A stretch of DNA of 64,000 nt from Luteitalea pratensis (GCF_001618865.1 NZ_CP015136.1:434001-498000), one strand, 5' to 3'; counted from the stretch's first letter, positions 36,272 to 46,234 are shown. Translations and numbers: made by a program. The notes: generated by a model from the letters alone, not told the origin.

Positions 36272-37867
36272 TTACGTGGCCCTTATGAGATCGATCAAGG
36301 CCTGGATGTGGTCGGCGTCCTGTGCCCCCTTGTCCTTGCGCCAGCGCGCGATGCGGGGGAAGCGGACGGCGACGCCGCTCTTGTGGCGGGTCGATCGCTG
36401 GACGTTCTCGAACGCGACCTCGAACACCAGCGCCGGAGTGACGCGACGCACCGGCCCGAACTTCTCGAGCGTGTTCGCCCGCACCCAGCGATCCACCTGT
36501 TCGATTTCCTCGTTCGAGAGTCCCGAGTAGGCCTTCGCCACCGGGACCAGTTCACCGTCCTTCCACAGCGCGAACGTGTAGTCGGTGAACAGCGTCGCCC
36601 GCCGGCCGTTACCCGGCTGCGCGTACACCAGCACTGCATCGACCGAGAAGGGGTCGACCTTCCATTTCCACCAGTCGCCCTTGCGGCGTCCGGTGCCGTA
36701 TGCCGAGTCGAGTCGCTTGAGCATGTAGCCTTCGACGCCTCGCGTCCGTGACTCCTGCCGCAGCGTGCCGAGTGCCTCCCAGTCGGGTTCCGTGACGATG
36801 GGCGACAGCCGCAGGCCCGGAGCATGCCGCGCGATGAGTGCCTCGAGGCGGAGCCGCCGTTCCGCCAAGGGCATCGCACGCACGTCGCGGCCGTCGTCCT
36901 CGAGCAGGTCGTACGCCATGAATGCGGCAGGGGCACTGGCCAGGGCCTGCCGGGTGAGATTCTGGCGGCCGATGCGGAGCTGCAGCCGCGCGAAGGGCAG
37001 GGGCCCATCGCCGTCCCACGCGAGCACCTCGCCGTCGAGCACTGTGCCATCGGGAAGCGCCGCCGCTGCCGAGACGACCTCGGGGAACCGTGCCGTGATC
37101 ACTTCTTCACCGCGCGACCAGAGGTAGGTGTGGCCGGCGCGTCTGATCAGCTGCGCGCGAATGCCGTCCCATTTCCACTCTGCCTGCCAGTCCGCACGAG
37201 GCCCGAGCGACTCCACGCCCTGCTCCAGCGGGTACGCCAGGCAGAACGGGTAAGGCCGCGACGTCTCGTCGGCCAATCCATCTGGCGCCATCAGCGCAGC
37301 GAACGCCTGCGCCGATGGGCTCCACTGGCCCATCAGCCGGAGGGTCATGACGTCGGTTCCGACGCCTGCGACTGCCGCCAGCGCCCGAACCACCAGCGTC
37401 TGCGAGACTCCGACCCGCATCTCACCGGTCAGCAGCTTGTTGAGCAGGTACCGCTCGAACGACGGCAAGGCGCGCCACCAGCGCACGACATCCTCGCGTT
37501 GCGCGTCGGGCGGCTTCGCACGCAGGCCCTCGAGCCGCTCCTCGATCCAGACGTGCAGCGGGACGGTGCGCTCGTCACCCTCCGCGGGCACGCCATCGAG
37601 GAGCAGCGCCAGCGTCTCGGCGAAATCCCCGACCGCCGCGTACGACTCGTGGAGCAGCCATGGCGCGATGCCCGTCGTGTCCTGCGTCCACTCGCGCAGC
37701 AGCTTCGTCGGCAACAGCCGCAACAGGCGCCGGCCCGCCAGGAAGAAGACCGTCCACGCGGCGTCCTGCGGTGGCGCCTCCCTGAAGTAGGCCTCGAGAG
37801 CCGCCACCTTGGCGTTGGTGGACAACGTGCGGTCGAGTGTGGCGTAGAGTGCGGAGAAGCGTTGCAC
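36272..37867 (-). CDS. ATP-dependent DNA ligase (ligase of the ligase-exonuclease pair)
   Basis: A 531-residue ligase with an N-terminal DNA-binding domain and a nucleotidyltransferase core. The adenylated Lys232 lies in EWKWDGIRAQ. Other motifs are DGEVLAW (IV-like), AYDLLEDDGRD, VEGYMLKRLDSAYGTGRRKGDWWKWK (motifs IV-V) and an OB-fold end. It seals nicks using ATP, in contrast to the NAD-dependent housekeeping LigA. GTG 37867 (MQRFSALYATLD) lies 5 bp after the exonuclease stop, so the pair is an operon, probably for DNA repair. The usual third partner, a helicase, does not follow. Confidence 0.93.
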   Translation of the reverse strand: MQRFSALYATLDRTLSTNAKVAALEAYFREAPPQDAAWTVFFLAGRRLLRLLPTKLLREWTQDTTGIAPWLLHESYAAVGDFAETLALLLDGVPAEGDERTVPLHVWIEERLEGLRAKPPDAQREDVVRWWRALPSFERYLLNKLLTGEMRVGVSQTLVVRALAAVAGVGTDVMTLRLMGQWSPSAQAFAALMAPDGLADETSRPYPFCLAYPLEQGVESLGPRADWQAEWKWDGIRAQLIRRAGHTYLWSRGEEVITARFPEVVSAAAALPDGTVLDGEVLAWDGDGPLPFARLQLRIGRQNLTRQALASAPAAFMAYDLLEDDGRDVRAMPLAERRLRLEALIARHAPGLRLSPIVTEPDWEALGTLRQESRTRGVEGYMLKRLDSAYGTGRRKGDWWKWKVDPFSVDAVLVYAQPGNGRRATLFTDYTFALWKDGELVPVAKAYSGLSNEEIEQVDRWVRANTLEKFGPVRRVTPALVFEVAFENVQRSTRHKSGVAVRFPRIARWRKDKGAQDADHIQALIDLIRAT

Positions 37868-37872
37868 TCGGC

Positions 37873-38901
37873 TTACGCCTCCTCGCCGTGCACGCAGGCG
37901 TCGATCACACCGGCATCGAGGCCGCGCTCCGCACACGCGCGTGCGAGCACGTCGGCGTACCCGTGCGTCGCGAGCACCCGCCGCGCGCCGGTTGCTTCGA
38001 TCGTGTCGAGCAGCGCCGGCCAGTCGGCATGGTCGGAGAGCACGAAGCCCCGATCCACGCCCTTCCACCGCCGGGCGCCCCTGACGCGCATCCAGCCTGA
38101 CAGCATCGCGGTGGCCGCATCGGGAAACCGCTTCAGCCATGGCGTGTTGATCGCGGACGGCGGCGCGATGATCACCCGCCCGCGCGTCGCCGCGCCCCTG
38201 GTCTCGTCGAGGACGGCCTCGACGTCGGGCAGCGGCGTTCCAGCATCCCGGTACGCATCGACCATGCCCGCCACGGCACCGTGCACGAGCGCAGGCTCGT
38301 CCAGCGAGAAGGTAGGGCCGGCTCTCCGAGCCCGGCCGCTGTCGCAGAGCAAGGCGAGCACCCGCTGTGCCTTGCCGAGGCTGTAGGCGTAGAGCACCGT
38401 GGGACGACCCGCCTCGCGGTTGCCGGAGATCCACGTGCGCAGGTCGGCGGTCACGTCCTCGACCGGCGGCCATCGATAGATCGGGAGCGCGAAGGTCGCT
38501 TCACTCACGAACGTGTCGCACGGCACGATCTCGAATGGCGTGCAGGTCGGGTCGGGCTGGCGTTTGTAGTCACCCGACACGACCCACGTCTCGCGTCCGT
38601 CGTGCACGCGCACCTGTGCCGAACCAGCCACGTGTCCCGCCGGGTGCAACGAGACGTCCACGTCGCCGATGCGTTGCCTCTCGCCGTACGTCCAGCCGTC
38701 GATCGCCACGTCCGGTCCGAGGCGTCGTCGCAGTACCGGCAGGCCGGGTACGGCGCAGACGTAGCGAGACGAGCCCGGGCGCGCATGGTCGGCATGCGCG
38801 TGGGTCAGGATGGCGAGGTCGACCGGTCCAGCCGGATCGATGTGGAATGGGCCCGCTGGGCAGAAGAGGCCGTCGGCGGTGGCGCGCAGCATATTGGTCA
38901 T
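37873..38901 (-). CDS. Ligase-associated DNA exonuclease, metallo-beta-lactamase fold
   Basis: A 342-residue beta-CASP-like metallo-beta-lactamase nuclease (SNM1-like) with metal motif HAHADH (His34, His36, Asp38, His39) and later GDYKRQPDPTC, HPAGHVAGSA and ATHGYADVLA. Family members trim DNA ends for the neighbouring ATP-dependent ligase. Residues about 189-197 (GRARRAGPT) are encoded by a copy of the 26-bp dispersed palindrome at 38311-38337, just before the conserved HGAV segment, so a repeat seems to have been accepted in frame. ATG 38901 is used; upstream in-frame codons lie within a TGATGCC array. Confidence 0.9.
   Translation of the reverse strand: MTNMLRATADGLFCPAGPFHIDPAGPVDLAILTHAHADHARPGSSRYVCAVPGLPVLRRRLGPDVAIDGWTYGERQRIGDVDVSLHPAGHVAGSAQVRVHDGRETWVVSGDYKRQPDPTCTPFEIVPCDTFVSEATFALPIYRWPPVEDVTADLRTWISGNREAGRPTVLYAYSLGKAQRVLALLCDSGRARRAGPTFSLDEPALVHGAVAGMVDAYRDAGTPLPDVEAVLDETRGAATRGRVIIAPPSAINTPWLKRFPDAATAMLSGWMRVRGARRWKGVDRGFVLSDHADWPALLDTIEATGARRVLATHGYADVLARACAERGLDAGVIDACVHGEEA
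38311..38337. repeat. 26-bp palindrome copy inside the exonuclease gene
   Basis: GGTAG plus stem GGCCGGCTC/GAGCCCGGCC (one extra C in the right arm), within coding sequence. The extra base makes this copy 27 bp, a multiple of three. Confidence 0.85.
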
Positions 38902-39248
38902 GCCTGATGCCTGATGCCTCACGCGCGTCGAACAAGCTCGACGCCTACACCTGGCCGCGGGTCTTCGTAGCCGAAGCCTTCCACCTCCGCCACGGCTACG
39001 GCGGACAAGTCAGGTCGACGGGCACCACAGGTCGACGAGCGGTTCCGCAGGGCCGGGCTCGGAGAGCCGACCCTCCCCTGACTGTGAGGGCACACACGTG
39101 CGTCGAGCAAGCTCGACGCCTACAGCCGCGAATGCCGCGATGCCGCAATGCCGGAACGCCGCGATGCCGCAATCTCGAAAACTGCCCTCGACATTCCAGC
39201 ATTCCAGCATTTTCGGCATTTCGATCTGGTGGTTATTCGACCTCGTGG
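38902..39248. repeat. 347-bp repeat gap without genes
   Basis: TGATGCC heptamers (38900-38920) are followed by palindromes of the TCGAGCTTG class at 38925-38948 and 39100-39123. A GTAGCC/GGCTAC pair with GGACAAGTC follows at about 38967-39022. A 26-bp palindrome relative lies at 39049-39075, and GCGATGCCG/ATTCCAGC arrays at about 39125-39222. Nothing protein-like is seen. Confidence 0.8.
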
Positions 39249-41753
39249 TTACGGCACGCACGTGCCGAGCGCGGCCGCACCAGCGCTCCAATGCACGCCG
39301 GGCGCGTCCGCGTAGTGCGCCCACTCCACGACCAGCGGCGCGGCCGCCGCGCCTGGCGCGGACTCCACGAGCATGCCGAAGCGAGTGCCGAAGGCCTGGG
39401 GGAACAGGCTCGGCACGTTCACGTTCTGGCGCGCGCGCGCCGCGATGGGCACGTCGGCACTCGAGGGCAGCGAGCCTTCGCGCAACAGCGTCGCACGCAG
39501 CGTCGTCGGCGAGGCGCCGGTGTTGGCGACGAGGACGTACGTGTCCACACCAGCCGCCCACTCGCCCTCGGCGATCGCCCAGCGGGGACACGTCTGCTCG
39601 GCGCCCAGGCTGACATGCGCCTCGCGCCAGGTCGCCGACGATCCGGGCCACCACATGGCCCGTTCGGCGACGATCGGCGCATCGGCATTGATCACCATCG
39701 ACACGGCCGTCGAGGCGAGCGACAGGCCGGGCGCCGGGGTCTCGTCGTTGACCAGCACCGTCAACCGGCTGCGTGCCTGCACTACGTGGATGACGGGCGG
39801 TGTTGGCCCGCCAGGCAGGAGATATTCGACGCGCACGGGCACCGGTGAGGTCCCGGGATTGCCGAGCAGCAGGTACTGCTGGAACAGGGGACCGGTGTAG
39901 CCCTCGGCGAAGAACCACGAGGTACGCAGTGCGGGCGCCCCGGCGCTGGCATGCCCGGCCTCGAACGCGTTGGGCACGGATCGGTACATTGCGCGTTCGG
40001 CGACGATCGGCACGTCCGACACGATCACCGCGGAGGACGCCGCGCCACCGGCCGGCGTCTGCGGACCCGCCTCATCGTCATTGACCCAGATGGTGCGTCG
40101 TGAATGCGGCGGCACCTGGTGTTGGCGCACGAGCGGCGCCAGCGGCGGTTCACGCAGGTACGTCACCGTGACCTGCGCAGGGAGATCGCCCGGGTTCTGC
40201 AGCAGGTAGAACAGCGCGAATCCGGTATACGTGGCGCCCTCGGCGAAGTACCACTCCGTCGAGGGACCGGAGAGGCCGTGCTCGGCATGGCTGCCGCGCC
40301 CCTGGTCCCATTGCACGAGTCGATCGACGGCAACGAAGACGTCCGACTCGACGACCGTCGCGAACGCGTGCCCTTGCAGTTCAGCAATGGCGTTCGTGTC
40401 GACGGTGACACGCTGCGACGCAGGGACCTGCCGCGCCAGCCGCACCACGACGCCGTCGTCGCGTTCGAAGCGCACCTGCGTGTACGCCGTCGCCGTTGCC
40501 GACGGGTTGGCGAGCGCGATGCGGGTGGCGAACGTGCCTTGCCTCAGGCCCTCGGCCAGCAGGCGTCGTGCGAATCCCCGCGGGTGCGTGCCGGCGGCGC
40601 GTTCGCCGGCGTTGTCGATGCCGTCGCCGTCAGGGTCCCCATCGGCGCCGTTGTCTCCGTTGCGGCTGCCCGGATCGAGGCCGTAGTCCCGCTCCCAATC
40701 GTCGGGGAGCCCGTCGGCATCGGCATCGGCTGGCGCGGCGGCGGGCCGCCATCCGAGTGTCACCACTTCGAAGCTCGTCGATCGCATCGCGTGGACGGCC
40801 GACACGATGTCGTCCATGTACGGCGTCCAGCGCGGGTCGTTCGTGCCGGTCACGAACATGTCGCTGCCGTTGTCGGCGACGATCAGGCCGTACGTCTTCA
40901 TCGCCTGGAACAGCCGCTGCACATGCGGCGAGTACGACGAGATGTCCACGCTCGCCTTGAGGCGAAGCCGGGCCCCCATCGGCAACGCCCCGGCCGTACT
41001 TCCGGCGCGATGGGATGCGGGCCACACGTAGCCGTTCGTGGCGCGGACCGTCATGCGGAGCGCGTGACGAATCGGCTCGGTGCCGAACATCTCGTCGTAG
41101 CGCACCAGCCCCGGCAGGATGGCGAGGCCGGCGGCATCGGCGCTTGTCCAACCCTCTGGGCGCCGGCCGTTGCGGGTCATGTCGAACACGGCGCCCGACT
41201 CGGCCTCCCACCGGTTGGACGAGCCATTCCAGCGGGCGCGATACAACTCGTACAGCAGGCGGTTGTCGCGGTCGACGAGGATCAGGTGTCGGTCCCCACC
41301 GGGATCGAGCTGTCCTGGCTGGCCGCCTTCCACGTAACCGCCCGTGGTCCTGGCGGCCGGCGGAATCGGATAACCGGGTGGTCGTCCCGGTGCGCCGTCG
41401 TCGCTCTCGTCGCCATAGGCAACCCAGCTGACTGGCACGAGTGGCTGGGAACCGGGCACGCTGACGTACGGCATGCCGTACGTCGCCGTGGGGTCGCCCG
41501 CGTCGTTGGCCGAGGCGCCCCAGTCCGGGTGGACCCGCTTGCCATTGCTACCGCCAATCCAGGCGATGAAGGCGGCGCTGCCTGGATCGACGGGCGCCTG
41601 GCTGACGTCAACGTTCCACCAGTTGTCGGCCGGAAACAGGGGCAGCGGCTGCGGCAGCGGCCCGGCGGGTTGCGCGAGGCCAGCACCGGCGCCGAGCAGG
41701 ATGCCGGTCAGGAGAAGAGCGGCGAGGCGAAACGAGTGGGGCGACGAGACCAT
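39249..41753 (-). CDS. Large secreted protein with repeated beta-sandwich modules
   Basis: An 834-residue exported protein of unknown function. A signal peptide (LAALLLTGILLGAGAGLAQP) precedes a domain of about 300 residues (DNWWNVDVSQAPVDP ... YELYRARWNGSSNRWEAESG ... MTRNGRRPEGWTSADAAGLAILPGLVRYDE). A calcium-binding linker of thrombospondin type 3 kind follows (DADADGLPDDWERDYG, DPDGDGIDNAGE). The last 430 residues hold at least three related modules opening WYFAEGATYTGFALFYLLQN, WFFAEGYTGPLFQQYLLLGN and WAIAEGEWAAGVDTYVLVAN, each with VIVSDVPIVAERAMY-type ends. The modules look like adhesion or scaffold units (DUF5719-like). No catalytic motif was recognised. Confidence 0.85.
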   Translation of the reverse strand: MVSSPHSFRLAALLLTGILLGAGAGLAQPAGPLPQPLPLFPADNWWNVDVSQAPVDPGSAAFIAWIGGSNGKRVHPDWGASANDAGDPTATYGMPYVSVPGSQPLVPVSWVAYGDESDDGAPGRPPGYPIPPAARTTGGYVEGGQPGQLDPGGDRHLILVDRDNRLLYELYRARWNGSSNRWEAESGAVFDMTRNGRRPEGWTSADAAGLAILPGLVRYDEMFGTEPIRHALRMTVRATNGYVWPASHRAGSTAGALPMGARLRLKASVDISSYSPHVQRLFQAMKTYGLIVADNGSDMFVTGTNDPRWTPYMDDIVSAVHAMRSTSFEVVTLGWRPAAAPADADADGLPDDWERDYGLDPGSRNGDNGADGDPDGDGIDNAGERAAGTHPRGFARRLLAEGLRQGTFATRIALANPSATATAYTQVRFERDDGVVVRLARQVPASQRVTVDTNAIAELQGHAFATVVESDVFVAVDRLVQWDQGRGSHAEHGLSGPSTEWYFAEGATYTGFALFYLLQNPGDLPAQVTVTYLREPPLAPLVRQHQVPPHSRRTIWVNDDEAGPQTPAGGAASSAVIVSDVPIVAERAMYRSVPNAFEAGHASAGAPALRTSWFFAEGYTGPLFQQYLLLGNPGTSPVPVRVEYLLPGGPTPPVIHVVQARSRLTVLVNDETPAPGLSLASTAVSMVINADAPIVAERAMWWPGSSATWREAHVSLGAEQTCPRWAIAEGEWAAGVDTYVLVANTGASPTTLRATLLREGSLPSSADVPIAARARQNVNVPSLFPQAFGTRFGMLVESAPGAAAAPLVVEWAHYADAPGVHWSAGAAALGTCVP

Positions 41754-41960
41754 GTCAGCTCAGTCGCTGGGGCAGTTCGGTGAATCGGCCCGGCAACGTC
41801 TCGGCTTCAGTAATGCCTGATGCCTCATGCCTCATGACGCACTGGTACCTGTGGTCGTAGCCGTCGACCTTGGTCGACGGACATCTTCCGACGTCGGTGG
41901 AAGAACGCCGCGTGCGTCGAGCAAGCTCGACGCCTACACCTACGCCGGGCAGGTTGGCGC
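41754..41960. repeat. TGATGCC array and two GTAG/CTAC palindromes
   Basis: TGATGCC/TCATGCC units lie at 41814-41836. Palindromes lie at 41857-41880 (GTAGCCGTCGACC/GGTCGACGG) and 41914-41937 (GCGTCGAGC/GCTCGACGCCTAC). Downstream end of ggt and upstream of the secreted protein; no gene. Confidence 0.8.
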
Positions 41961-43811
41961 TCACCAGGCGATCACGGCGCGTTCCCTGCGCACGTCGGCG
42001 GCGCCGCGCAGGTGACCTGTGGCCGGGTCCGCGCCCGCCGCGACGACACCGGTCGAATACGTCACCGGCAGGTAGAGGCGCAGCGTGTGACCACGAGCCT
42101 CGAGATCCTTGCGCACGGCCTCCGGTATGCTCCGCTCCATTTCGAGCACGCCCGGATCGATCCGGTGGTCGCGGAACGAACTCTGGATTGAGAGCGTGTT
42201 GAACCGTGCCGAGTCGACGGCCGCCTGCAGCGGCAGGCCGAAGTCGATCACGTTGACGAGCACCTGAAGGATCTGCTGGTCCTGGCTGTCGCCGCCCGGC
42301 GTGCCGATGGCGAGGAACGGCGCGCCGTCTTTGGTCACGATCGTCGGCGTCAGCGTCGTCCGCGGCCGCTTCCCGGGCGCGACGATATTGGGGCTACCGG
42401 GTTCGAGACGGAAGGCCTGCATGCGGTTGCTCAGTGGGACGCCCGTGTCGCCCGCGACGAAAGCGCCACCGAGCAGCCACCCGGACGAGGGTGTCGCCGA
42501 GAAGAGGTTGCCGTCCTTGTCCGCAACCTCGATGGCCGTCGTGTCGCCCGACTCACCGGGCGTGCCGACGCGCCTGATGTGCGGGTCGCGCGCCATGCAC
42601 GGCGTTGGTAGGGACGGCTCTCCGAGCCGTCCATCTCCGCAGCGCGCCTCGATGGTGCTGTTGCCATCAAAAGGGCCGGGATTCCCCGGCCGTTGCTCGA
42701 GGCTCGCATGTTTCATGTCGATCAGCGCGTGCCGATCCTTCGCGTAGGCCTTCGACAGCAGGCCGGTGATCGGCACCTTCACGAAGTCGGGATCGCCGTA
42801 GTAGCGATCGCGATCGGCGTAGGCCAGTTTCATGGCCTCCGTCATTGCGTGGATGCTGTCGGCGCTCAGGTGACCCATCGCACGGAGGTCGAAACCCTCG
42901 AGCAGGTTCAGGGTCTGCAGCAGCACGGGGCTCTGATTCCAGGGCCCGGCCTTGTGCACGGTGTAGCCGCGGTAGGTGACGCTGTAGGGCTGCTCGATCT
43001 TGCTGTGATAGTTCGCGAGATCGGCTTCGGTGATCATCCCCCCTTCGGCCTGCACTGCCGCCGCCAGCTGGCGTGCGATGTCGCCCGTGTAGAAGGCATC
43101 CCGTGCGCGTCCGATTGCCTTCTCGCGCGGCTCCCCTGATTTCAGCGAGGCGGCCTCCGCATCAACCAGCCGGCGCAGGGTTCGAGCCAGGTTCGGCTGG
43201 CGGAACATCTCGCCCGCCCTGGTCACCCGGCCCTCCGGGTAGTACGTGCGCATGGTCGCGGCGTACGGCTCACAGCCCCTGCGCTCGCTGGTGAGATAGC
43301 GGCTGAGGAACTCGTACATCGGGAAGCCGTCGGCGAGCCTGATGGCCGGCGCGAGCACCTCGCCGAGCGACTTCGTGCCGTACTTCGCCAGCGCCAACGA
43401 TGCGGCGTCGACGACGGCGGGGATGGTCGCGGCCAGCGGCCCGTTGGCGGGGATCGACGTCTTGCCGGTGAATGCCTCTGGTGTCGCGGCCAGGGGGGCC
43501 GTGCCCTGCCCGTTGATCACGACCACCTCGCGGTTCTTCGCGAGGTAGATGACCATCGGCGCCTCTCCACCCAACCCGAAGTGCGAAATCTCGACGACAG
43601 CCGCCGCGAAGATGGCGGCAATGCCGGCGTCCACCGCGGTGCCGCCGTTGGAGAGCAGTTCCGCGCCCGCTTCCGCGGTGTATGTACGGCCCGCGGCGAC
43701 CACTCCGTGCGTGCCGGGGAACTCGGGGCGGAGGGATTGGGCACTGGCGGGCACGGCCTGGGCCAGCCCGAGAAGCAACACGAGGGCAACACGAGACATG
43801 GCCCAAAGCAT
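41961..43811 (-). CDS. ggt: Gamma-glutamyltransferase
   Basis: A 616-residue Ntn-hydrolase that cleaves gamma-glutamyl bonds of glutathione and transfers the glutamyl group. The N-terminal signal peptide (VALVLLLGLAQAVPASAQ) indicates periplasmic location. The proenzyme cleavage nucleophile is Thr424 in SGDTTAIEVADKDGN; other motifs are GGTAVDAGIAA, GPWNQSPVLLQTLNLL, YADRDRYYGDPDF and GTPGGDSQDQQILQVLVN. Residues 393-402 (DGRLGEPSLP), just before the cleavage site, are encoded by a 26-bp palindrome copy (42607-42632), an in-frame insertion into the processing region. The start may be ATG 43811 or 43799. Confidence 0.93.
   Translation of the reverse strand: MLWAMSRVALVLLLGLAQAVPASAQSLRPEFPGTHGVVAAGRTYTAEAGAELLSNGGTAVDAGIAAIFAAAVVEISHFGLGGEAPMVIYLAKNREVVVINGQGTAPLAATPEAFTGKTSIPANGPLAATIPAVVDAASLALAKYGTKSLGEVLAPAIRLADGFPMYEFLSRYLTSERRGCEPYAATMRTYYPEGRVTRAGEMFRQPNLARTLRRLVDAEAASLKSGEPREKAIGRARDAFYTGDIARQLAAAVQAEGGMITEADLANYHSKIEQPYSVTYRGYTVHKAGPWNQSPVLLQTLNLLEGFDLRAMGHLSADSIHAMTEAMKLAYADRDRYYGDPDFVKVPITGLLSKAYAKDRHALIDMKHASLEQRPGNPGPFDGNSTIEARCGDGRLGEPSLPTPCMARDPHIRRVGTPGESGDTTAIEVADKDGNLFSATPSSGWLLGGAFVAGDTGVPLSNRMQAFRLEPGSPNIVAPGKRPRTTLTPTIVTKDGAPFLAIGTPGGDSQDQQILQVLVNVIDFGLPLQAAVDSARFNTLSIQSSFRDHRIDPGVLEMERSIPEAVRKDLEARGHTLRLYLPVTYSTGVVAAGADPATGHLRGAADVRRERAVIAW
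42607..42632. repeat. 26-bp palindrome copy inside ggt
   Basis: GGTAG plus stem GGACGGCTC/GAGCCGTCC with loop TCC. Compared with other copies, the C-to-A change in one arm is matched by a G-to-T change in the other, preserving pairing. Confidence 0.88.
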
Positions 43812-44096
43812 AGGCCAGCGCGGGGCGGCTTCGCGTCGAGCAAGCTCGACGCCTACGAATCGCGCGAAGCTCGACGCCTACGTGTCGCGTCAAGCACGAC
43901 GCATTCGTCTGGTGGGCGTCGACCTTCCACCCTCGCCAAGACTCCGGCGGACAAGTCAGGTCGACGCTCGGCGGATTCGACGCGGTCGTCCGTTCGACAT
44001 TCCGGCATTCCGGCATTCCGGCATTCCGGCATTACGAGGCTCTTACCACCAATGTGTGGACCTCGCCAGGGTCGCCCCACGTACCATGCAGCAGTC
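43812..44096. repeat. Repeat gap: TCGAGCTTG palindromes and CATTCCGG array
   Basis: A palindrome at 43833-43856 and a partial one at 43862-43880, a GTCGACCTT/CAGGTCGAC pair at about 43918-43965, and four to five CATTCCGG octamers at about 43998-44036. The promoter for the ABC genes must lie in or after this, but none stands out. Confidence 0.75.
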
Positions 44097-44942
44097 ATGC
44101 TCGTCATTTCCCACATCGTGAAGCGCTACGGCACGCGAGTCGCCGTCGACGACCTGTCGCTCGAGGTCAGGCCCGGCGAGATCCTCGGCCTGCTCGGGCC
44201 CAACGGTGCCGGCAAGAGCACCACCATGCATGTGGCGACGGGATTGCTGCGGCCAGACGCCGGCTCGGTGGCTATCGGCGTCCACGGCCCGCCGACCTCA
44301 CCCGACGCTCGCCGCCGGCTCGGCCTGGCGCCGCAGAACCTTGCCGTCTACGACCTGCTGACGGCCGAGGAGAACCTGGCGTTCTTCGGCCAACTGTACG
44401 GGCTCTCCGGTGCGGCCCTGAAGGCGCGGGTCGACGCCGCGCTGTCGTTCGTGGGACTGGGCGATCGACGCCGCGATCGCGTCGACACCTACTCGGGCGG
44501 CATGAAGCGGCGGCTCAACATCGCGGCCGCGGTGCTGCACGAGCCGGAACTGGTGCTGCTCGATGAACCGACGGTGGGCGTGGACCCGCAATCGCGCAAC
44601 GCCATCTTCGACAGCATCGAGGCGCTCAAGGCGGAGGGCCGCACGCTCGTGTACAGCACGCACTACATGGAGGAAGCGGTCCGCCTGTGCGATCGGGTGG
44701 CGATCATCGACGCCGGCCGGGTGCTCGCGCTCGACACCGTGGCGGGGCTGATCCGCACCCATGGCGGGACGCCATCACTCCAGGTTCGACTGGCTGGCCG
44801 TGACGTCGTGCTGCAGACCCACGACCCGCTCGCGGAGCTCAATCGACTGTCGCTCGAGGCACCGGTCGAGTCGTTCCGCGTCGACGAACCGACGCTGGAA
44901 CAGGTCTTCCTGACGCTCACCGGTCGCACCCTGCGAGACTGA
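44097..44942 (+). CDS. ABC-2 type transporter ATP-binding protein
   Basis: A 281-residue ATPase of the DrrA/CcmA class: Walker [10 protein letters not shown] at 34-42, signature YSGGMKRRL, Walker [14 protein letters not shown] and the H-loop STHYMEEA. The C-terminal extension ([24 protein letters not shown]) is the usual end of exporters partnered with ABC-2 permeases. ATG 44097 starts the conserved [12 protein letters not shown]. The permease follows 11 bp later. Substrate unknown: antibiotic, lipid or polysaccharide. Confidence 0.92.
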   Translation: MLVISHIVKRYGTRVAVDDLSLEVRPGEILGLLGPNGAGKSTTMHVATGLLRPDAGSVAIGVHGPPTSPDARRRLGLAPQNLAVYDLLTAEENLAFFGQLYGLSGAALKARVDAALSFVGLGDRRRDRVDTYSGGMKRRLNIAAAVLHEPELVLLDEPTVGVDPQSRNAIFDSIEALKAEGRTLVYSTHYMEEAVRLCDRVAIIDAGRVLALDTVAGLIRTHGGTPSLQVRLAGRDVVLQTHDPLAELNRLSLEAPVESFRVDEPTLEQVFLTLTGRTLRD

Positions 44943-44953
44943 GGCCCCTCCAA

Positions 44954-46234
44954 ATGTCAGCCATGCTTGCGATTGCGATCAAGGACCTGCGGACGTTCAC
45001 CCGGCAGCGCGCCTCGCTGTTCTTCACGTTCATCTGGCCGCTCTGCGTGGCGGTCCTGTTCGGCGTGCTGTTTGGCGGCAGCGACAGGCCGACGCCGCGA
45101 CTGCCCATCGTCGTGGTGGACGAGGACAAGACCGAAGGCTCACGCGCCTTCGCCGATCGGTTGGTCGCGCGCGACACCTTCGATGCCAGCGTCGCGGTCA
45201 GTCGCGCCGATGCGCTCGAGGCGGTGCGCAAGGGCGAGCGGATTGCGGCGGTCATGCTGCGACCTGGCTTCGGCGAGGCGACCTCGCGGATGTTCTACGG
45301 CACGCCGCCCGAGGTGCAGCTCTACACGGACCCGAGCCGGCAGGCCGAGCGCGGCATGCTCGAGGGCCTGCTGATGCAGCAGGGCGCCGAGCGAATGCAG
45401 GCGATGTTCTCCAATCCGGCCGGCGGGCGCGAGAACGTGCAGAAGGCACTGCAGGATCTCAAGAAGGGCGCACCTGGCGCTAACCCAGGCCTCGAGAAGT
45501 TCCTTGGGCAACTCGACACGTTCCTCGGCACGCCCGACGCCGCGCAGCTTGGCTCGGCTGACAGTGCACCGCCCGCAGCCGGCGCCGGCTGGGAGCCGTT
45601 GCGGATTACGAAGGAGGACCTGCAGCGCCAGCGCACGGGCCCGCGCAATGGCTACGACGTGACGTTCCCGCAGGCCATTCTGTGGGCGATTTTCGGGTGC
45701 GTGATGGCGTTCGGCACGACGTTCGCCTCGGAGCGCGTCCGCGGGACGCTGGTGCGCCTGCACGTGTCGCCGCTCTCGCGCGCACAGGTGCTCGCTGGCA
45801 AGTCGCTGGCGGCCCTGATCGCCATCTGCCTCGTTGAACTGTTGCTGATCCTGCTCGGCATCACGGCCTTCGGCGTGCGGGCTTCGTCGTGGCCTTTGCT
45901 GCTCACGGCGATCCTCTGCACCGCGGCCGCCTTCGTGGGCATCATCCTGCTGCTGGCGTCGATGGCCCACACCGAACAGGGTGTCGGCGGGATGGCGCCG
46001 GCGGTGATGATGCCGTTGTTCCTGCTCGGCGGCGCGATGGTGCCGCTGATGTTCATGCCGCCCTGGATGGCCCGGATCGGCTACCTCAGCCCCGTACGCT
46101 GGGCGATCATCGCCCTCGAGGGTGCGATCTGGCGCGACTTCGGCGTGGCCGAGATGGTCGTGCCGTGCACGATTCTCCTGGCGGTGGCCGTCGTGACCTT
46201 CACGATCGGCGCGCGCCGGCAGGCCGCCGACTGA
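44954..46234 (+). CDS. ABC-2 type transporter permease
   Basis: A 426-residue permease: the first helix follows [24 protein letters not shown] periplasmic domain of about 170 residues ([21 protein letters not shown] ... [20 protein letters not shown]) follows. Then come five C-terminal helices ([37 protein letters not shown] ... [23 protein letters not shown]). The domain order is that of YhfN/NatB-like exporters. It is cotranscribed with the ATPase upstream. Confidence 0.92.
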   Translation: MSAMLAIAIKDLRTFTRQRASLFFTFIWPLCVAVLFGVLFGGSDRPTPRLPIVVVDEDKTEGSRAFADRLVARDTFDASVAVSRADALEAVRKGERIAAVMLRPGFGEATSRMFYGTPPEVQLYTDPSRQAERGMLEGLLMQQGAERMQAMFSNPAGGRENVQKALQDLKKGAPGANPGLEKFLGQLDTFLGTPDAAQLGSADSAPPAAGAGWEPLRITKEDLQRQRTGPRNGYDVTFPQAILWAIFGCVMAFGTTFASERVRGTLVRLHVSPLSRAQVLAGKSLAALIAICLVELLLILLGITAFGVRASSWPLLLTAILCTAAAFVGIILLLASMAHTEQGVGGMAPAVMMPLFLLGGAMVPLMFMPPWMARIGYLSPVRWAIIALEGAIWRDFGVAEMVVPCTILLAVAVVTFTIGARRQAAD

